Shown here piece after piece: positions 10,358 to 20,760 of a stretch of 64,000 bases of DNA (positions are counted from its first letter, which is position 1; each line of letters opens with the position of its first letter). The DNA lies in NCBI RefSeq assembly GCF_000754815.1, contig NZ_KN150747.1, forward strand, positions 3,561,549 through 3,625,548. The letters run 5' to 3'. The notes below the pieces were generated by a model. It had not been told where the DNA came from, searched no databases, and saw only the letters and a list, made by a program, of their open reading frames with translations. The DNA comes from Yersinia ruckeri ATCC 29473. GTDB lineage: Bacteria; Pseudomonadota; Gammaproteobacteria; Enterobacterales; Enterobacteriaceae. Both the position numbers and the translations under genes were made by a program.

Positions 10358-12604
10358 CTATTTTCCGCCCCGAATTAGGCCGCCCAAACCACGACGCTCC
10401 ATAAATGCAGCAGTCAAATGACGAACATCCGTCGTCATTTGCGCCGTTAACACGCGCTCAGCCAACGCTTCGGCCTCAACCAAATCAACATTCCGCAGTA
10501 AATATTTGATTCGCGCGACGCTGCGACCATTCATACTCAACTGACGATAACCCAATCCAACCAGCAGCAGCGCCCCCATTGGATCGCCAGCCATTTCACC
10601 ACACAAACTCACCTGTAAACCGGAATCCGTAGCCTGTACCAGAATTTGCCGTAACACTTGCAACATGGCCGGATGCAAGCTGTCATACAAAGATGCAACC
10701 CGCGTATTATTGCGGTCTACCGCCAGTAAGTATTGGGTCAGGTCGTTAGTGCCTACCGAGATAAAATCTACCCGAGATTTCAGATAAGGCAGCATAAAGA
10801 TCATTGCAGGCACTTCAATCATCACGCCCAAGCGCGGTTTAGGCAATTCATAACCCAGCACTTCTTGCACTTCTCGCCCGGCACGATCAATCAGGCGTTT
10901 AGCCTCATCGACTTCTTCCAGGCTGGTAATCATCGGCAATAAGATCCCGAGATTGCCGGTACCGGCATTCGCCCTTAACATCGCGCGAACCTGGATCAAA
11001 AAGATCTCTGGTTGATCCAGCGTAACTCGAATACCGCGCCATCCCAAACAGGGATTTTCTTCACTGATTGGCATATAAGGTAGCTGTTTGTCAGCACCGA
11101 TATCCAGAGTCCGTAGCGTGACCGGTTTTTGCGGGTACAACTGCAACATACCTTGATACTGCGCAACCTGTTCATCCTCGGAGGGAAAACCGCTTTGCAA
11201 CATAAAAGGTATTTCGGTGCGATAGAGGCCTACGCCATCGACGCGCCCGCCGAGAAGCTGTTCATGTTCGGGACTAAGACCGGCATTGAGCAACACCTGG
11301 ATGCGTTCACCGCTTTTCAGCTCCGCTGGTTGCTCGACATCATCCTCAGCCAGCTTGCTCAGCTCAATTTCTTCGGTGATCAGGCGTTGATATTCCTGCA
11401 CCAACACCGGTTCAGGATCAACCAGGATTTCCCCGCGGTAACCATCAACAATCAGCAATCGCTGACTCAACAATGAAGGCTGGATATCCGCCCCCATCAC
11501 GGTGGGAATGCCCATAGCGCGAACCAAAATCGCCGCGTGAGAGTTGGCAGCACCGTCGCGAACGACCACACCCGCCAAGCGATCCTGTGGAACTTCCGCC
11601 AAGAGTGTTGCAGTCAGTTCATCCGCGACCAGGATAAAGCGCTCAGGCCACTGGCTGGTACCCGAGGTGCTATCATCGAGATGAAACAGTAAACGCTGCC
11701 CCAACGCGCGCAAATCGCCAGCTCTCTCCCGCATGTAGGTATCTTGCAGGCTGGCAAACTGCGCCGCAAACTGCTCAACGACCTGCTTAACCGCCCATTC
11801 AGCGACGGAACCTGCGTCAATTTCTGCAAACAATTCCCGTTTCAGGCGAGCATCGTTCAATAAATGAGAATAGAGATCAAATATTGCCGCACTCTCTTTC
11901 TGAGAACTGGCGGTAAAACGTTTGCTAAAGCGCCGAAATTCGGCGGCCGCTTCTTCCAGAGCCTGAGTCAGACGCTCACGTTCGCGAACGCTATCCAGGG
12001 TGGAGGCTTTGTAAACCAGATCCAGCGATGGTTGACTGGTATCTTGCCAACCTTCGGCGACAGCGACACCCGGAGCCGCGGCCAGCGCACGAATACGAGT
12101 TTGACGATATTGACCAAAGATGGCGTTGAGTTGAGATTGGGACAAAATGGCAGCCAGCTGTGTTGCCAGCGTAACCATAAATGACTCTTCGCTTTCGTCG
12201 AATTGACGATGTTCTCGCTGTTGCACCACCAGCACACCAAGCAATTGACGGCGATAGATAATGGGCACACCGAGAAACGCACGAAAGCGATCTTCTTTTA
12301 CCTGCGGGACATATTTAAAACTTGGGTGGCTTTGTGCATCGGCAAGGTTGATGGGCTCGGCCAGACGCCCGACCAAACCGACAACACCCTCATCAAAAGC
12401 CAGCGTGATCGTGCGTCCCCGGGGTTTCTTCAAACCCCGGGTTGCCATCAGATAGTAACAACGGCGGTCATTATCTGCCAGATAGATAGAGCAAACTTCC
12501 GTGTTCATCGCCAGACAGGTTTCATTGACCAACAGCTCCAACGCATCCGTCAGGCTGGCAGCCATCGCAACTTTCTCTACGACTTCTCGTAAACGCGTGA
12601 GCAT
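10358..12604 (-). CDS. ptsP: PTS-Ntr enzyme I (PEP-protein phosphotransferase)
   Basis: First component of the nitrogen PTS; autophosphorylates from PEP and passes phosphate to NPr and then EIIA-Ntr, which controls potassium transport and stress responses. 748 residues. The order is an N-terminal GAF sensory domain (about 1-150), the HPr-binding and phosphohistidine domain with the active His in GAANSHAAILVRAMGIPTVMG, then the PEP-binding TIM barrel (GIGLYRTE-type motif read as GVGLYRTEIPF, and SLCGEMAGDP near the end). Full length, twelve bases downstream of rppH, so both are co-transcribed as in E. coli. Confidence 0.96.
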   Translation of the reverse strand: MLTRLREVVEKVAMAASLTDALELLVNETCLAMNTEVCSIYLADNDRRCYYLMATRGLKKPRGRTITLAFDEGVVGLVGRLAEPINLADAQSHPSFKYVPQVKEDRFRAFLGVPIIYRRQLLGVLVVQQREHRQFDESEESFMVTLATQLAAILSQSQLNAIFGQYRQTRIRALAAAPGVAVAEGWQDTSQPSLDLVYKASTLDSVRERERLTQALEEAAAEFRRFSKRFTASSQKESAAIFDLYSHLLNDARLKRELFAEIDAGSVAEWAVKQVVEQFAAQFASLQDTYMRERAGDLRALGQRLLFHLDDSTSGTSQWPERFILVADELTATLLAEVPQDRLAGVVVRDGAANSHAAILVRAMGIPTVMGADIQPSLLSQRLLIVDGYRGEILVDPEPVLVQEYQRLITEEIELSKLAEDDVEQPAELKSGERIQVLLNAGLSPEHEQLLGGRVDGVGLYRTEIPFMLQSGFPSEDEQVAQYQGMLQLYPQKPVTLRTLDIGADKQLPYMPISEENPCLGWRGIRVTLDQPEIFLIQVRAMLRANAGTGNLGILLPMITSLEEVDEAKRLIDRAGREVQEVLGYELPKPRLGVMIEVPAMIFMLPYLKSRVDFISVGTNDLTQYLLAVDRNNTRVASLYDSLHPAMLQVLRQILVQATDSGLQVSLCGEMAGDPMGALLLVGLGYRQLSMNGRSVARIKYLLRNVDLVEAEALAERVLTAQMTTDVRHLTAAFMERRGLGGLIRGGK

Positions 12605-12616
12605 GATTGAATTAAC

Positions 12617-13144
12617 TTAACCTCTTTTCCGGCGATAAGCGGGTGGTGTCCGAGGCAGCGTCACCTCCTGCATGGGCATCACTGTAGCAGCAAACTCCTT
12701 CATCACCCGACGATAGACATCCCGTTTGAATGACACCACCTGACGCACCGGATACCAGTAGCTGACCCAGCGCCAGCCATCAAATTCCGGCGTGCTACTG
12801 CGTTGCATATTGATATCGGCATCGTTACACATTAATTGCAGCAAAAACCATCTCTGCTTTTGGCCGATGCAAACCGGCTTTGTATCCCAACGCACCAAAC
12901 GTTTTGGTAATTTATAACGCAACCAGTTACGGGTTGAAGCCAGTATTCGGACATCTTTCTTATTCAGTCCTACCTCTTCAAACAGTTCGCGGTACATCGC
13001 CTGCTCTGGCGTCTCACCAGGATTGATTCCCCCTTGAGGAAACTGCCAGGAATGCTGACCGTAACGTCTTGCCCACAACACCTGCCCCTGCCGATTACAA
13101 ATTACAATACCCACATTCGGGCGGTAGCCATCATCATCGATCAC
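12617..13144 (-). CDS. rppH: RNA pyrophosphohydrolase (Nudix)
   Basis: Removes pyrophosphate from 5'-triphosphate mRNA ends, triggering RNase E decay. 175 residues, start [17 protein letters not shown] as in E. coli RppH. The complete Nudix box spans [23 protein letters not shown] with all catalytic Glu and Arg positions kept. It heads the rppH-ptsP operon. Its promoter must lie in the gap 13145-13838, which also carries DnaA boxes. Confidence 0.96.
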   Translation of the reverse strand: MIDDDGYRPNVGIVICNRQGQVLWARRYGQHSWQFPQGGINPGETPEQAMYRELFEEVGLNKKDVRILASTRNWLRYKLPKRLVRWDTKPVCIGQKQRWFLLQLMCNDADINMQRSSTPEFDGWRWVSYWYPVRQVVSFKRDVYRRVMKEFAATVMPMQEVTLPRTPPAYRRKRG

Positions 13145-13309
13145 CGGACTACCTCGATAAGCTTAATACTCAAAGATGCTCTGATTGTTTCACACTACCA
13201 ACAGGCGGTAAACCACTGGTTATCAGTGATTGAAACACTCTGCGTTTGGGATAACTCACAGATATTAGCAAAGTTATAAACACCCAAGAGCAGGTCAGGC
13301 TAATTTTAT

Positions 13310-13650
13310 TCACTTTTTCTGTGGATATATATGTGCAGAACTCAAGGGTAATACGGGTACAACTCATTTTCAGCCGTTGACAGATGAAAAATGAAAAATT
13401 AAATAATTTATATTTTTCATGAAATTACATGATTAGAGTACAACAATAAAAGTACAAAAATGTGATCTGTATCCGTTTGCGATCCTTGCCTGCTCAAAGA
13501 TCCATCAATGAGGTTTTTATCCACAGATTATGCGGTGAAGTTACACAATAAATGGCTAAACTCGCAAAAAAACCCTGCGTCAAGGCTGTAAATTGAACCA
13601 GTATTTGATTTTCAACCGGGTTATCCCATAAATCTGTGGATAAATAGGTA
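13310..13650. promoter_or_regulatory. DnaA-box cluster at the DARS2 position
   Basis: The rppH-mutH gap (13145-13838) has no credible gene. It holds a perfect DnaA box TTATCCACA at 13517-13525, a perfect box in the other orientation (TGTGGATAA) at 13635-13643, and a one-mismatch box (TGTGGATAT) at 13320-13328. The 13635 box faces a partial box TTATCCCAT at 13621-13629, forming a head-to-head pair with TTATCC/GGATAA arms. A possible IHF-like site (AATCAA on the minus strand) lies near 13600. In E. coli the DnaA-reactivating sequence DARS2, which regenerates ATP-DnaA with IHF and Fis, sits in exactly this intergenic region. Function here is inferred from position and boxes. Confidence 0.7.
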
Positions 13651-13838
13651 TAAGATCCTGTTCATTGTGACTGGCAGCTAGTGCACAAATCGGTAGAAAT
13701 AAAATCATGCTCCATTATCAATGGTAAAAAAGACAGTTAAATCATGCTATTATTAACTTTCATTTGCAGCTTTGATGAGAGGCTGTCGAATACTGCAAAA
13801 GAAGTCTATTTTTTAACCTACTTTGGTGGTTTTTTTCT

Positions 13839-14525
13839 ATGTCCGCTTATTCGCAGTCTCCGGCTCCACCCGTTGATGAACATCAGCTTTTTGAACGGGC
13901 GCAAAGACTGGCTGGATTCACGCTGGGTGAATTAGCTACCCGTGCAGGCTGGCCGATTCCGGTAGATTTGAAACGGGATAAGGGATGGGTGGGCATGCTG
14001 TTAGAGTTTTATCTCGGTGCCAACGCAGGCAGTAAGCCTGAACAAGATTTTGCCAATATCGGCATTGAATTGAAAACCATCCCGATCAACGGGCAAGGCA
14101 AACCGTTGGAAACCACCTTTGTTTGCGTGGCACCGTTAACCGGAAACAGTGGCGTCACCTGGGAGAGCAGTCATGTGCGCCACAAGCTTGCCCGGGTACT
14201 GTGGATACCTGTTGAAGGCGAACGTCAGATTCCTCTAGCGGAACGACGCATCGGTGCTCCACTGCTTTGGAGCCCGAATACTGAAGAAGAAGAACGGCTT
14301 CGCCGTGATTGGGAAGAACTGATGGATTTGATCGTCCTGGGAAAGGTTGAAAGTATTACTGCCCGTCACGGCGAAGTACTGCAATTGCGCCCCAAAGCGG
14401 CCAATAGCCGCGCCTTGACCGAAGCCGTAGGCGAAAAAGGTCAACCCATCATGACATTACCGCGCGGATTCTATTTAAAGAAAACCTTCACCGGCCCATT
14501 GCTGGCTCGACACTTTCTGCTTTAG
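13839..14525 (+). CDS. mutH: DNA mismatch repair endonuclease MutH
   Basis: Nicks the unmethylated strand at hemimethylated GATC sites after MutS-MutL activation. 228 residues, close to the E. coli length. The catalytic Asp-Glu-Lys set is visible in [16 protein letters not shown]. The DNA-binding helix with [23 protein letters not shown] is also present. An upstream in-frame-looking reading at 13744 is in another frame and unrelated. Start [11 protein letters not shown] is chosen because the E. coli-like core begins right after it. Monocistronic, with the DARS2-like region upstream. Confidence 0.96.
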   Translation: MSAYSQSPAPPVDEHQLFERAQRLAGFTLGELATRAGWPIPVDLKRDKGWVGMLLEFYLGANAGSKPEQDFANIGIELKTIPINGQGKPLETTFVCVAPLTGNSGVTWESSHVRHKLARVLWIPVEGERQIPLAERRIGAPLLWSPNTEEEERLRRDWEELMDLIVLGKVESITARHGEVLQLRPKAANSRALTEAVGEKGQPIMTLPRGFYLKKTFTGPLLARHFLL

Positions 14526-14708
14526 CGCCATCTGCTTTAGCCTCACTTCGCTGTCAACCCGCTACCCGTGATGAACTTCCCGCAAAAGTTGGATAAGCAA
14601 TATCATACGGGGGGAGATAAGAAGCGGTTCTTAACGAAGCTTTCATTCCGATTAATTAATAAAAGCGTATAATTGCATTTTTGTGTTTCTTTAAGGTGTG
14701 TAGGCGCA

Positions 14709-15428
14709 ATGTTTGAATGGATTGCCGATCCAAATGCCTGGTTGGCGCTAGGCACGTTGACGATTCTGGAAATTGTTCTGGGTATCGACAATATTATCTT
14801 CCTTTCTCTGGTGGTATCTAAATTACCCAAAGCCCAACAAAACAAGGCTCGACGCATTGGTCTTGCTGGTGCGATGTTAATGCGTTTGGCCTTACTGGCT
14901 TCTATCGCCTGGGTTATTCGCCTGACCAATCCATTATTTGAAGTCATGGAACATGGAGTTTCTGCGCGGGATCTTATTTTGCTACTGGGTGGGTTATTCC
15001 TGATTTGGAAAGCCAGCAAAGAAATTCACGAAACCATTGAAGGTGGTGATAGCGATCACAACAGCAATGTTAGCTCGTTTATCGGAGCCATCGTTCAGAT
15101 AATGCTGCTGGATATCATCTTCAGCCTGGATTCGGTGATTACCGCCGTCGGGCTGTCCGATCATCTGTTTATCATGATGGCTGCCGTGGTTATTGCCGTC
15201 GGGGTCATGATGTTTGCTGCCAGACCTATTGGCGAATTTGTTAACCGTCATCCTTCCGTCAAAATGTTGGCACTTGCGTTTTTGATTTTGGTTGGTTTCA
15301 CGCTGATGCTTGAAAGTTTCCAAGTCCACATACCTAAAGGTTACATTTATTTCGCCATGTTCTTCTCAATGGGCGTTGAAACACTGAACCTGATGCGTGG
15401 CAAAAAAAACAAAGCTGATAAGATATAA
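14709..15428 (+). CDS. ygdQ: TerC-family integral membrane protein YgdQ
   Basis: About 239 residues and seven hydrophobic segments. Conserved acidic motifs LEIVLGIDNIIFLSL and LLDIIFSLDSVITAVGL are typical of TerC proteins, proposed to move divalent cations across the inner membrane. An earlier in-frame start at 14673 would add 12 residues; the ATG at 14709 (MFEWIADPNAWLALGTL, as in E. coli) has AAGGTG upstream and is preferred. E. coli has ygdR between this gene and tas; here only a terminator and about 100 bases are found. Confidence 0.92.
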   Translation: MFEWIADPNAWLALGTLTILEIVLGIDNIIFLSLVVSKLPKAQQNKARRIGLAGAMLMRLALLASIAWVIRLTNPLFEVMEHGVSARDLILLLGGLFLIWKASKEIHETIEGGDSDHNSNVSSFIGAIVQIMLLDIIFSLDSVITAVGLSDHLFIMMAAVVIAVGVMMFAARPIGEFVNRHPSVKMLALAFLILVGFTLMLESFQVHIPKGYIYFAMFFSMGVETLNLMRGKKNKADKI

Positions 15429-15440
15429 GCAAAAATACCT

Positions 15441-15477
15441 ACGGGTGCGACCTCTCGCACCCGTCTCACTCTTTTTT
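15441..15477 (+). terminator. Rho-independent terminator after ygdQ
   Basis: A perfect 10-base stem, ACGGGTGCGA with TCGCACCCGT, around a four-base loop, followed seven bases later by a T6 run. It sits twelve bases past the ygdQ stop. Confidence 0.88.
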
Positions 15478-15583
15478 ACTCACTTTCATCTCATCCACTT
15501 CCCCCCTCTCCACGGCTTCGATATAGTCAGACAAGGCCATTTGATCTTAGCCTGATAATTTCGAACATTAAGGAAGGTCGGCA

Positions 15584-16624
15584 ATGCAATATCACCGTAT
15601 ACCCCACAGTTCTTTAGAAGTTAGCATGCTGGGTCTGGGTACCATGACTTTTGGTGAGCAAAACAGCGAAGCCGATGCCCATGCTCAGTTGGATTACGCT
15701 ATTGCAGCTGGCGTTAATCTGATCGATACCGCAGAAATGTATCCAGTGCCACCCAGACCGGAAACTCAGGGGCTGACCGAACAATATATTGGCAGTTGGT
15801 TAAAAGCTCGTGGTTGCCGCGAGAAAATCATTCTGGCGAGTAAAGTTTCCGGCCCCAGCCGTGGTAATGATCAGCCAATTCGTCCCGGTATGGCTTTGGA
15901 TCGTAAAAATATTCGCGCCGCATTGGATGCCAGCCTGAAACGCCTCAATACCGATTATCTCGATCTTTACCAGCTACACTGGCCGCAGCGTGAAACCAAT
16001 TGCTTCGGTAAACTGAATTATCGTTACAGCAACGATACTGCAACGGTTACGCTGCTGGAAACATTGGAAGCGCTAAATGAACAAGTGCGCGCCGGTAAAA
16101 TTCGCTATATCGGCGTATCGAATGAGACACCTTGGGGTGTGATGCGTTATCTGCAACTGGCAGAAAAACATGACCTTCCGCGTATCGTTTCCATACAAAA
16201 TCCGTATAGTCTGCTCAATCGTAGTTTTGAAGTGGGTTTAGCGGAGATCAGTCAGCACGAGGGCATCGAATTACTGGCTTATTCCAGCTTGGCATTTGGT
16301 ACGCTGAGCGGAAAATACTTGAATGGAGCTAAACCTGCTGATGCGAGAAATACCTTATTCAGCCGTTTTACCCGCTATTCTTCACCACAGGCACAATTAG
16401 CTATTGCCGAATATGTTGTTCTGGCTCAAAAACACGGTCTGGATCCCGCGCAAATGGCATTGGCTTTTGTACGTCAGCAGCCTTTTGTTGCCAGTACTCT
16501 GTTGGGTGCGACCACCTTGCCACAGTTGCAGAGCAATTTAGATAGCCTGAATATTGTATTGGATGAAGAGATATTAAACGAGTTGGAGGAGATTCATACC
16601 CGTTATACCTTCCCGGCACCTTAA
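15584..16624 (+). CDS. tas: Aldo/keto reductase Tas
   Basis: NADP(H)-dependent aldo-keto reductase of the Tas type; in E. coli its overexpression suppresses tyrosine auxotrophy, and the natural substrate is unknown. 346 residues. TIM-barrel features are visible: LGLGTMTFG at the N-terminus, the catalytic-region LIDTAEMYPVPPRPETQG, LDLYQLHWPQRETNCFG, and the cofactor-binding end STLLGATTLPQLQSNL. AAGGAAGG lies just before the ATG. It converges on lplT with a shared terminator between. Confidence 0.94.
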   Translation: MQYHRIPHSSLEVSMLGLGTMTFGEQNSEADAHAQLDYAIAAGVNLIDTAEMYPVPPRPETQGLTEQYIGSWLKARGCREKIILASKVSGPSRGNDQPIRPGMALDRKNIRAALDASLKRLNTDYLDLYQLHWPQRETNCFGKLNYRYSNDTATVTLLETLEALNEQVRAGKIRYIGVSNETPWGVMRYLQLAEKHDLPRIVSIQNPYSLLNRSFEVGLAEISQHEGIELLAYSSLAFGTLSGKYLNGAKPADARNTLFSRFTRYSSPQAQLAIAEYVVLAQKHGLDPAQMALAFVRQQPFVASTLLGATTLPQLQSNLDSLNIVLDEEILNELEEIHTRYTFPAP

Positions 16625-16647
16625 TAGACTTATCTCGTTCTCCAACG

Positions 16648-16685
16648 CCAAAAGGCCGTTGATATTAAACGGCCTTTTGGTTAAA
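16648..16685. terminator. Bidirectional terminator between tas and lplT
   Basis: CCAAAAGGCCGTT pairs with AACGGCCTTTTGG around a seven-base AT-rich loop. T-rich tails lie on the plus side (TTTTGGTT) and A runs on the other, so it can serve the convergent genes tas (+) and lplT (-). Confidence 0.82.
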
Positions 16686-16696
16686 AAATCAGAAAA

Positions 16697-17908
16697 TCAA
16701 GATATTTTTCGTTCTTGCTCCCACTGCCAAATCCACAGGACGGTAATGGCCAAAGCAAAAATCACACCAAAACCAACGCCGACAGCGACGACTGGGGCAC
16801 CCAGTTTGATCACCACAGAATATAAGCCCAACATCAGTAACATAGCCGTATTTTCGCCCAGATTCTGCACCGCAATAGCATTACCTGCGCCAACGCTCTT
16901 CTTACCCCGCTCTTGCAATAACGCATTCAGCGGTACCACAAAGAAGCCCCCAAGAATACCGATACTGACCAGAAATAAATAAGCCATTGGCATCGTATAT
17001 TGAAGCGAGAAAATCGCTACGGCCACACCGATGAGAATACCAGCGGGCATACAACGTTTAACTGTTTTCAATGTCACAAAGCGAGCGGCTGCGGCGGCAC
17101 CAATAACAATGCCAATTGCAACTGTGGCGTTTAATACTGTCGGGGTCGCATTATCAATAATTCCCAGAGCTACCGGCACCCAGAGAACCAATAGGAAACG
17201 TAAGGTAACACCCGCCCCCCAGAACAAACTGGTACCCACCAGCGAGAAACGTGTTTCGCCGTTTCGCCACAACGTTTTACTGGCGGCAAAAAAACTACGG
17301 CTCATGGTCGTTGGCCACCATGACAATCCACCACGAGCGGCTGATAGGCGAGGAATAAACAGGTTAGCCACAACTGCCGCTGAGTAAACCAACACACACA
17401 AGCCCAATGCAACACTGAGATTCCAGTCAGCTAACACCCCGCCAGCCACCGATCCCATTAAAATTGCAGCAATGGTTGACGCCTCCATTAATCCATTAGC
17501 CTTGACCAGTTTATCCCCGCTCGTCATTTCACCAAGAATGCCATATTTTGCTGGTGAATAAGCGGCAGCGCCAATACCGACCAAGGTATAGCCTAAAAAG
17601 GGATTGAAACCGAAAAAGATCACCAAAGCACCGGCCAATTTAAGGCCGTTGGCCGTCATCATGACACGCCCTTTGGCAAAACTATCGGCGAACTGGCCGA
17701 CAAACGGAGCCAAAACAATATAAGTCGCGACAAACGCCATTTGTAAAATCGGCTGGCTCCAATCAGGGTAAAGCTGCTGTTTAATCACGGCCAAGGTGAC
17801 AAACAGCAAGGCGTTATCACCGAAAGCAGAGAAGAACTGCGCGCCCAATACAGCCATCATCCCACGTGATAACAATGGCTTATTAATAGCTACTGCTGGC
17901 TGGTTCAT
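16697..17908 (-). CDS. lplT: Lysophospholipid transporter
   Basis: MFS-type inner-membrane flippase that brings 2-acyl lysophospholipids into the cell for reacylation by Aas. 403 residues with about twelve hydrophobic segments; starts [37 protein letters not shown], which is characteristic. Its start overlaps the aas stop by four bases (ATGA), so the pair is translationally coupled, as in E. coli. Confidence 0.95.
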   Translation of the reverse strand: MNQPAVAINKPLLSRGMMAVLGAQFFSAFGDNALLFVTLAVIKQQLYPDWSQPILQMAFVATYIVLAPFVGQFADSFAKGRVMMTANGLKLAGALVIFFGFNPFLGYTLVGIGAAAYSPAKYGILGEMTSGDKLVKANGLMEASTIAAILMGSVAGGVLADWNLSVALGLCVLVYSAAVVANLFIPRLSAARGGLSWWPTTMSRSFFAASKTLWRNGETRFSLVGTSLFWGAGVTLRFLLVLWVPVALGIIDNATPTVLNATVAIGIVIGAAAAARFVTLKTVKRCMPAGILIGVAVAIFSLQYTMPMAYLFLVSIGILGGFFVVPLNALLQERGKKSVGAGNAIAVQNLGENTAMLLMLGLYSVVIKLGAPVVAVGVGFGVIFALAITVLWIWQWEQERKIS

Positions 17909-20067
17909 CTATCTATCTCCGGATGCGCTGCCATTTGAGTCAGAGTGACAAAATCGGGTTTACCGCTGCCAAGCAAAGGCAAGGCTTTGACAATACGGAT
18001 GTCTTTTGGCACCGCCAGCTCCGGTACACCATTCTCCCTCGCCGCTTTCAATAAACGCTCGCGTGTTATTTCGCTGTCAGTGGTAAAGAGCACTAGCGCT
18101 TCACCTTTGCTACTATCAGCCTTAGCCGCTACGCCATGTTGATGTTCAGCAGAAATGCCCAGCACCAGTTGCTCCACGCTTTCCAGCGATACCATTTCAC
18201 CAGCCAGCTTGGCAAAGCGCTTCATGCGGCCACGAATCGTACAGAAACCTTTCTCGTCGATTGAAACAATATCTCCGGTGTCATACCAACCAGGCTGTAA
18301 CTCTCCCTCGGCATTCTCAGCCATGGGAGGCTCCAATACCTCGGGATGTTCAACACGTAGATAACCTTTCATGATATTTGGGCCACGCAGTTGTAAACGC
18401 CCACCTTTTTCAATGCCGGGAACGTTGACTAACCTCGCTTCCATCGTCGGCAAAATACGCCCAACGGTGCCAACCTTTGTCGCCATAGGCACATTAATCG
18501 CAACCACCGGCGCACATTCCGTCACACCATAGCCTTCCAGAACTCTGATCCCAAATTTATCCTGCCAAATCTGTTTGGTCCCTTCAGCCAGTTTTTCTGC
18601 ACCAGCAACCACATAACGCAGTCGAGCAAAATCATACGGATGAGCAAAGCGCGCATAGTTACCGAGGAAAGTTGAGGTGCCAAAAAGTACGGTACAGTTT
18701 CGATCATAGACCAATTCTGGCACGGCCCGATAATGTAGCGGACTAGGATAAAGGAAGACTCGGCTCCCGGTCATTAACGGGGTCAACAATCCCACAGTTA
18801 AACCAAATGCGTGGAACAGCGGCAGTGACGACATAAAACGATCGCTCGGAGTAAAATCGGCAATGGTGCGTATTTGTTCTACATTAGCCAACAGACTGCG
18901 GTGGGAATGAACCACACCTTTGGGATAACCTTCCGAACCCGACGTAAATAAAATCAATGCGGCATCATCTGGCTGTTGTGCAACCATCGCACGTCGTGGG
19001 TAGAAAAGGTGGAATAAAATCCACATCTTATCTTTTACGCTGACGGTATCTTTCAGATCTTCCAAATACACCCAATTAGCCTCAGCGACCTGTTCAGACA
19101 AATGGGTTAACTTACCTTTTTCAAGAAACTGGCGTGAAGTCACAATAGTTTTTAAACTGGCCGCTGTCATGGCACTTTTCAGCCCTTTGCTCCCAGCAGT
19201 GTAGTTTAAAAGCGCCGGAATTCGCCCGCTCAGAGATGCGCCGAAAATCGCTGCCGCAGTAATGGTTGCATTGGGCAGCAACATTCCCACTCGCTCTCCC
19301 GATACAGTAAAACGTTGCAGTATCCGACTCACACCGAGAGCCTTCTTCAATAACGTTTGATAGCTGTCTTCTTTAAAAGAGATATCTTCAATACAAGGCT
19401 TGCCGCGACCATAACGCTGACGGGCAGAAAGCAGCGCTTCAAACAGTGTCTCATCGGGTACGGCAGCCATACGAGCAGCCATCATAATGCCATGGAGACG
19501 TTCCCCAGCCAGAACCCGACGCTCTCGGGCACGTAATGCTTCAGGCATCGGCAGTTGAGTAGCGGGTAACACATGAATGCTTATTTTAGGGAACCATTGC
19601 AGCTTGAATAGGCCTCCTAAGCGACCAAAGTAGCTCAACTCTGGCCCTTCTATGCGAACAGGAATAACGGTAGCGCCCGATTTAGCCGCAATAAATGCCG
19701 CTCCATCGTAAATTTTCATCAAAGACCCGGTAACAGTAATCCGCCCCTCGGGGAAGATAACGACAGGCCTTCCCTGCTCAACCATTCGCACCAAATGTTT
19801 GATTGCCATCGGCTTCGTCGGGTCCAGCGGCACAAAATCCACAAACTGCTTTAACCAACGCATATACCCGTTTTCCGTAATACTGGAATAAATGGCGAAA
19901 ACCGGTTTTATCGGTAAAAAAAGCGCTAATAATATGCCATCAAGGAAGGAGACATGATTGGGGGTAATCAGAATTTTTTTGTGCGTAAACTGGTCGTGAA
20001 CCCCATCAATAGTGACGCGGAAAAGCCTACGGAATAGGAGACGTAGCAAGCGAAAAATCATGTCCAT
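17905..20067 (-). CDS. aas: Bifunctional 2-acylglycerophosphoethanolamine acyltransferase / acyl-ACP synthetase
   Basis: Repairs lysophosphatidylethanolamine by attaching an acyl chain activated on bound ACP. 720 residues, two fused domains. An N-terminal PlsC-type acyltransferase carries the HX4D motif in NHVSFLDG and the EGR block in [14 protein letters not shown]-terminal AMP-forming synthetase has [19 protein letters not shown] and [16 protein letters not shown]. It is followed by the overlapping lplT, which supplies its substrate. A second in-frame ATG two codons in (20061) cannot be excluded as the true start. Confidence 0.95.
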   Translation of the reverse strand: MDMIFRLLRLLFRRLFRVTIDGVHDQFTHKKILITPNHVSFLDGILLALFLPIKPVFAIYSSITENGYMRWLKQFVDFVPLDPTKPMAIKHLVRMVEQGRPVVIFPEGRITVTGSLMKIYDGAAFIAAKSGATVIPVRIEGPELSYFGRLGGLFKLQWFPKISIHVLPATQLPMPEALRARERRVLAGERLHGIMMAARMAAVPDETLFEALLSARQRYGRGKPCIEDISFKEDSYQTLLKKALGVSRILQRFTVSGERVGMLLPNATITAAAIFGASLSGRIPALLNYTAGSKGLKSAMTAASLKTIVTSRQFLEKGKLTHLSEQVAEANWVYLEDLKDTVSVKDKMWILFHLFYPRRAMVAQQPDDAALILFTSGSEGYPKGVVHSHRSLLANVEQIRTIADFTPSDRFMSSLPLFHAFGLTVGLLTPLMTGSRVFLYPSPLHYRAVPELVYDRNCTVLFGTSTFLGNYARFAHPYDFARLRYVVAGAEKLAEGTKQIWQDKFGIRVLEGYGVTECAPVVAINVPMATKVGTVGRILPTMEARLVNVPGIEKGGRLQLRGPNIMKGYLRVEHPEVLEPPMAENAEGELQPGWYDTGDIVSIDEKGFCTIRGRMKRFAKLAGEMVSLESVEQLVLGISAEHQHGVAAKADSSKGEALVLFTTDSEITRERLLKAARENGVPELAVPKDIRIVKALPLLGSGKPDFVTLTQMAAHPEIDR

Positions 20068-20169
20068 TTCTCTATAATCAAAAAGCTGGAGAAATGCAGA
20101 ATACTATAATCACAGCATTTATTCCGCTAACTAGGTAGGAGAATCAGCCGAAGAAAGCGAGAAGAAAAC

Positions 20170-20263
20170 AAAAAAAAACCTACGCATCTGCGTAGGTCGG
20201 TGTAAATAAAAAACTGGCTCAAACACAGCGTATGTTGATTACTCACCCATTAATACCTCTGGG
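20170..20263 (-). ncRNA. omrA: OmrA/OmrB-like small RNA
   Basis: The minus strand between aas and galR reads CCCAGAGGTATTAATGGGTG at its 5' end, the conserved seed shared by E. coli OmrA and OmrB. About 94 bases later it ends with the terminator CCTACGCAGATGCGTAGG plus a T9 run. Both ends and the aas-galR location match; the middle is diverged. Hfq-dependent Omr RNAs are induced by EnvZ-OmpR and repress outer-membrane protein, curli and ompR mRNAs in E. coli. Only one copy is visible here whereas E. coli has two in tandem, so A versus B cannot be told. Confidence 0.88.
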
Positions 20264-20310
20264 ATATTGACTTTAACGGCTTAGGTTAAGTCGCATCCAG
20301 CAAGTAATCG
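20264..20310 (-). promoter_or_regulatory. Promoter of the Omr-like RNA
   Basis: Taking 20263 as +1, TAAAGT at 20275-20270 is well placed as a -10 element. No good -35 hexamer lies 17 bases further up, as expected for an activator-dependent promoter. In E. coli OmpR is that activator; an OmpR site here is an inference. The rest of the gap to galR (20311-20760) contains repeat copy 2 and the galR leader. Confidence 0.55.
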
Positions 20311-20479
20311 CAACATTTACAGCTAAAATGTAACCAGCAATGAACTTTATCAGATACAGGAAATATCCTGCTAATTCAGCTGACTATCTGTCTGGTACCT
20401 CTCATTACACGATGTTGTTCGATTTGGCCTCACTCTCCCAAGCCATTCTGAACCACAACAAGAAACAGTCTCTGTTTGA

Positions 20480-20548
20480 GGTTAATGACAAAGTGCTCGC
20501 TGCGGTGAAAACCGGCAGATCGTCAAGATGCCGTGAATACGTCCTTGT
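20480..20548 (+). repeat. Dispersed intergenic repeat, copy 2
   Basis: Ungapped counterpart of 8422-8490 with 15 mismatches in 69 positions, located between the Omr-like RNA and galR. The sequence that follows (to about 20700) is GC-rich, then enters the galR leader. A short open reading stretch through it is not supported as a gene, because the match between copies is at DNA level and the deduced peptides differ at their ends. Confidence 0.6.
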
Positions 20549-20760
20549 CGGCTCGTTCCGCGCCATCCCTGACGCGGACGCTTAACTCTTCTACCGGTCT
20601 TCCCCACCAGAGATCGCAGGATCGAAGTTTGTCAGCAGTCTGAGTCTCTGTTTTATTTGTTTTTTCTCGCCAAGTTGCGATCCCTCCCCCTTGTGGTAAG
20701 ACTCGTTTTCCGCAAAACTGGAGAATGTAAGCGATTACCCTAAAAGCTTGTGGAAAAAAA

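Noticed and set aside
20340-20585. 81-codon plus-strand ORF before galR
   Set aside because: Runs through the dispersed repeat; no ribosome site and the peptide ends differ from the other repeat copy.
20264-20760. Second Omr RNA copy
   Set aside because: The seed CCCAGAGG does not recur in the gap on either strand and no second terminator of that type is present.
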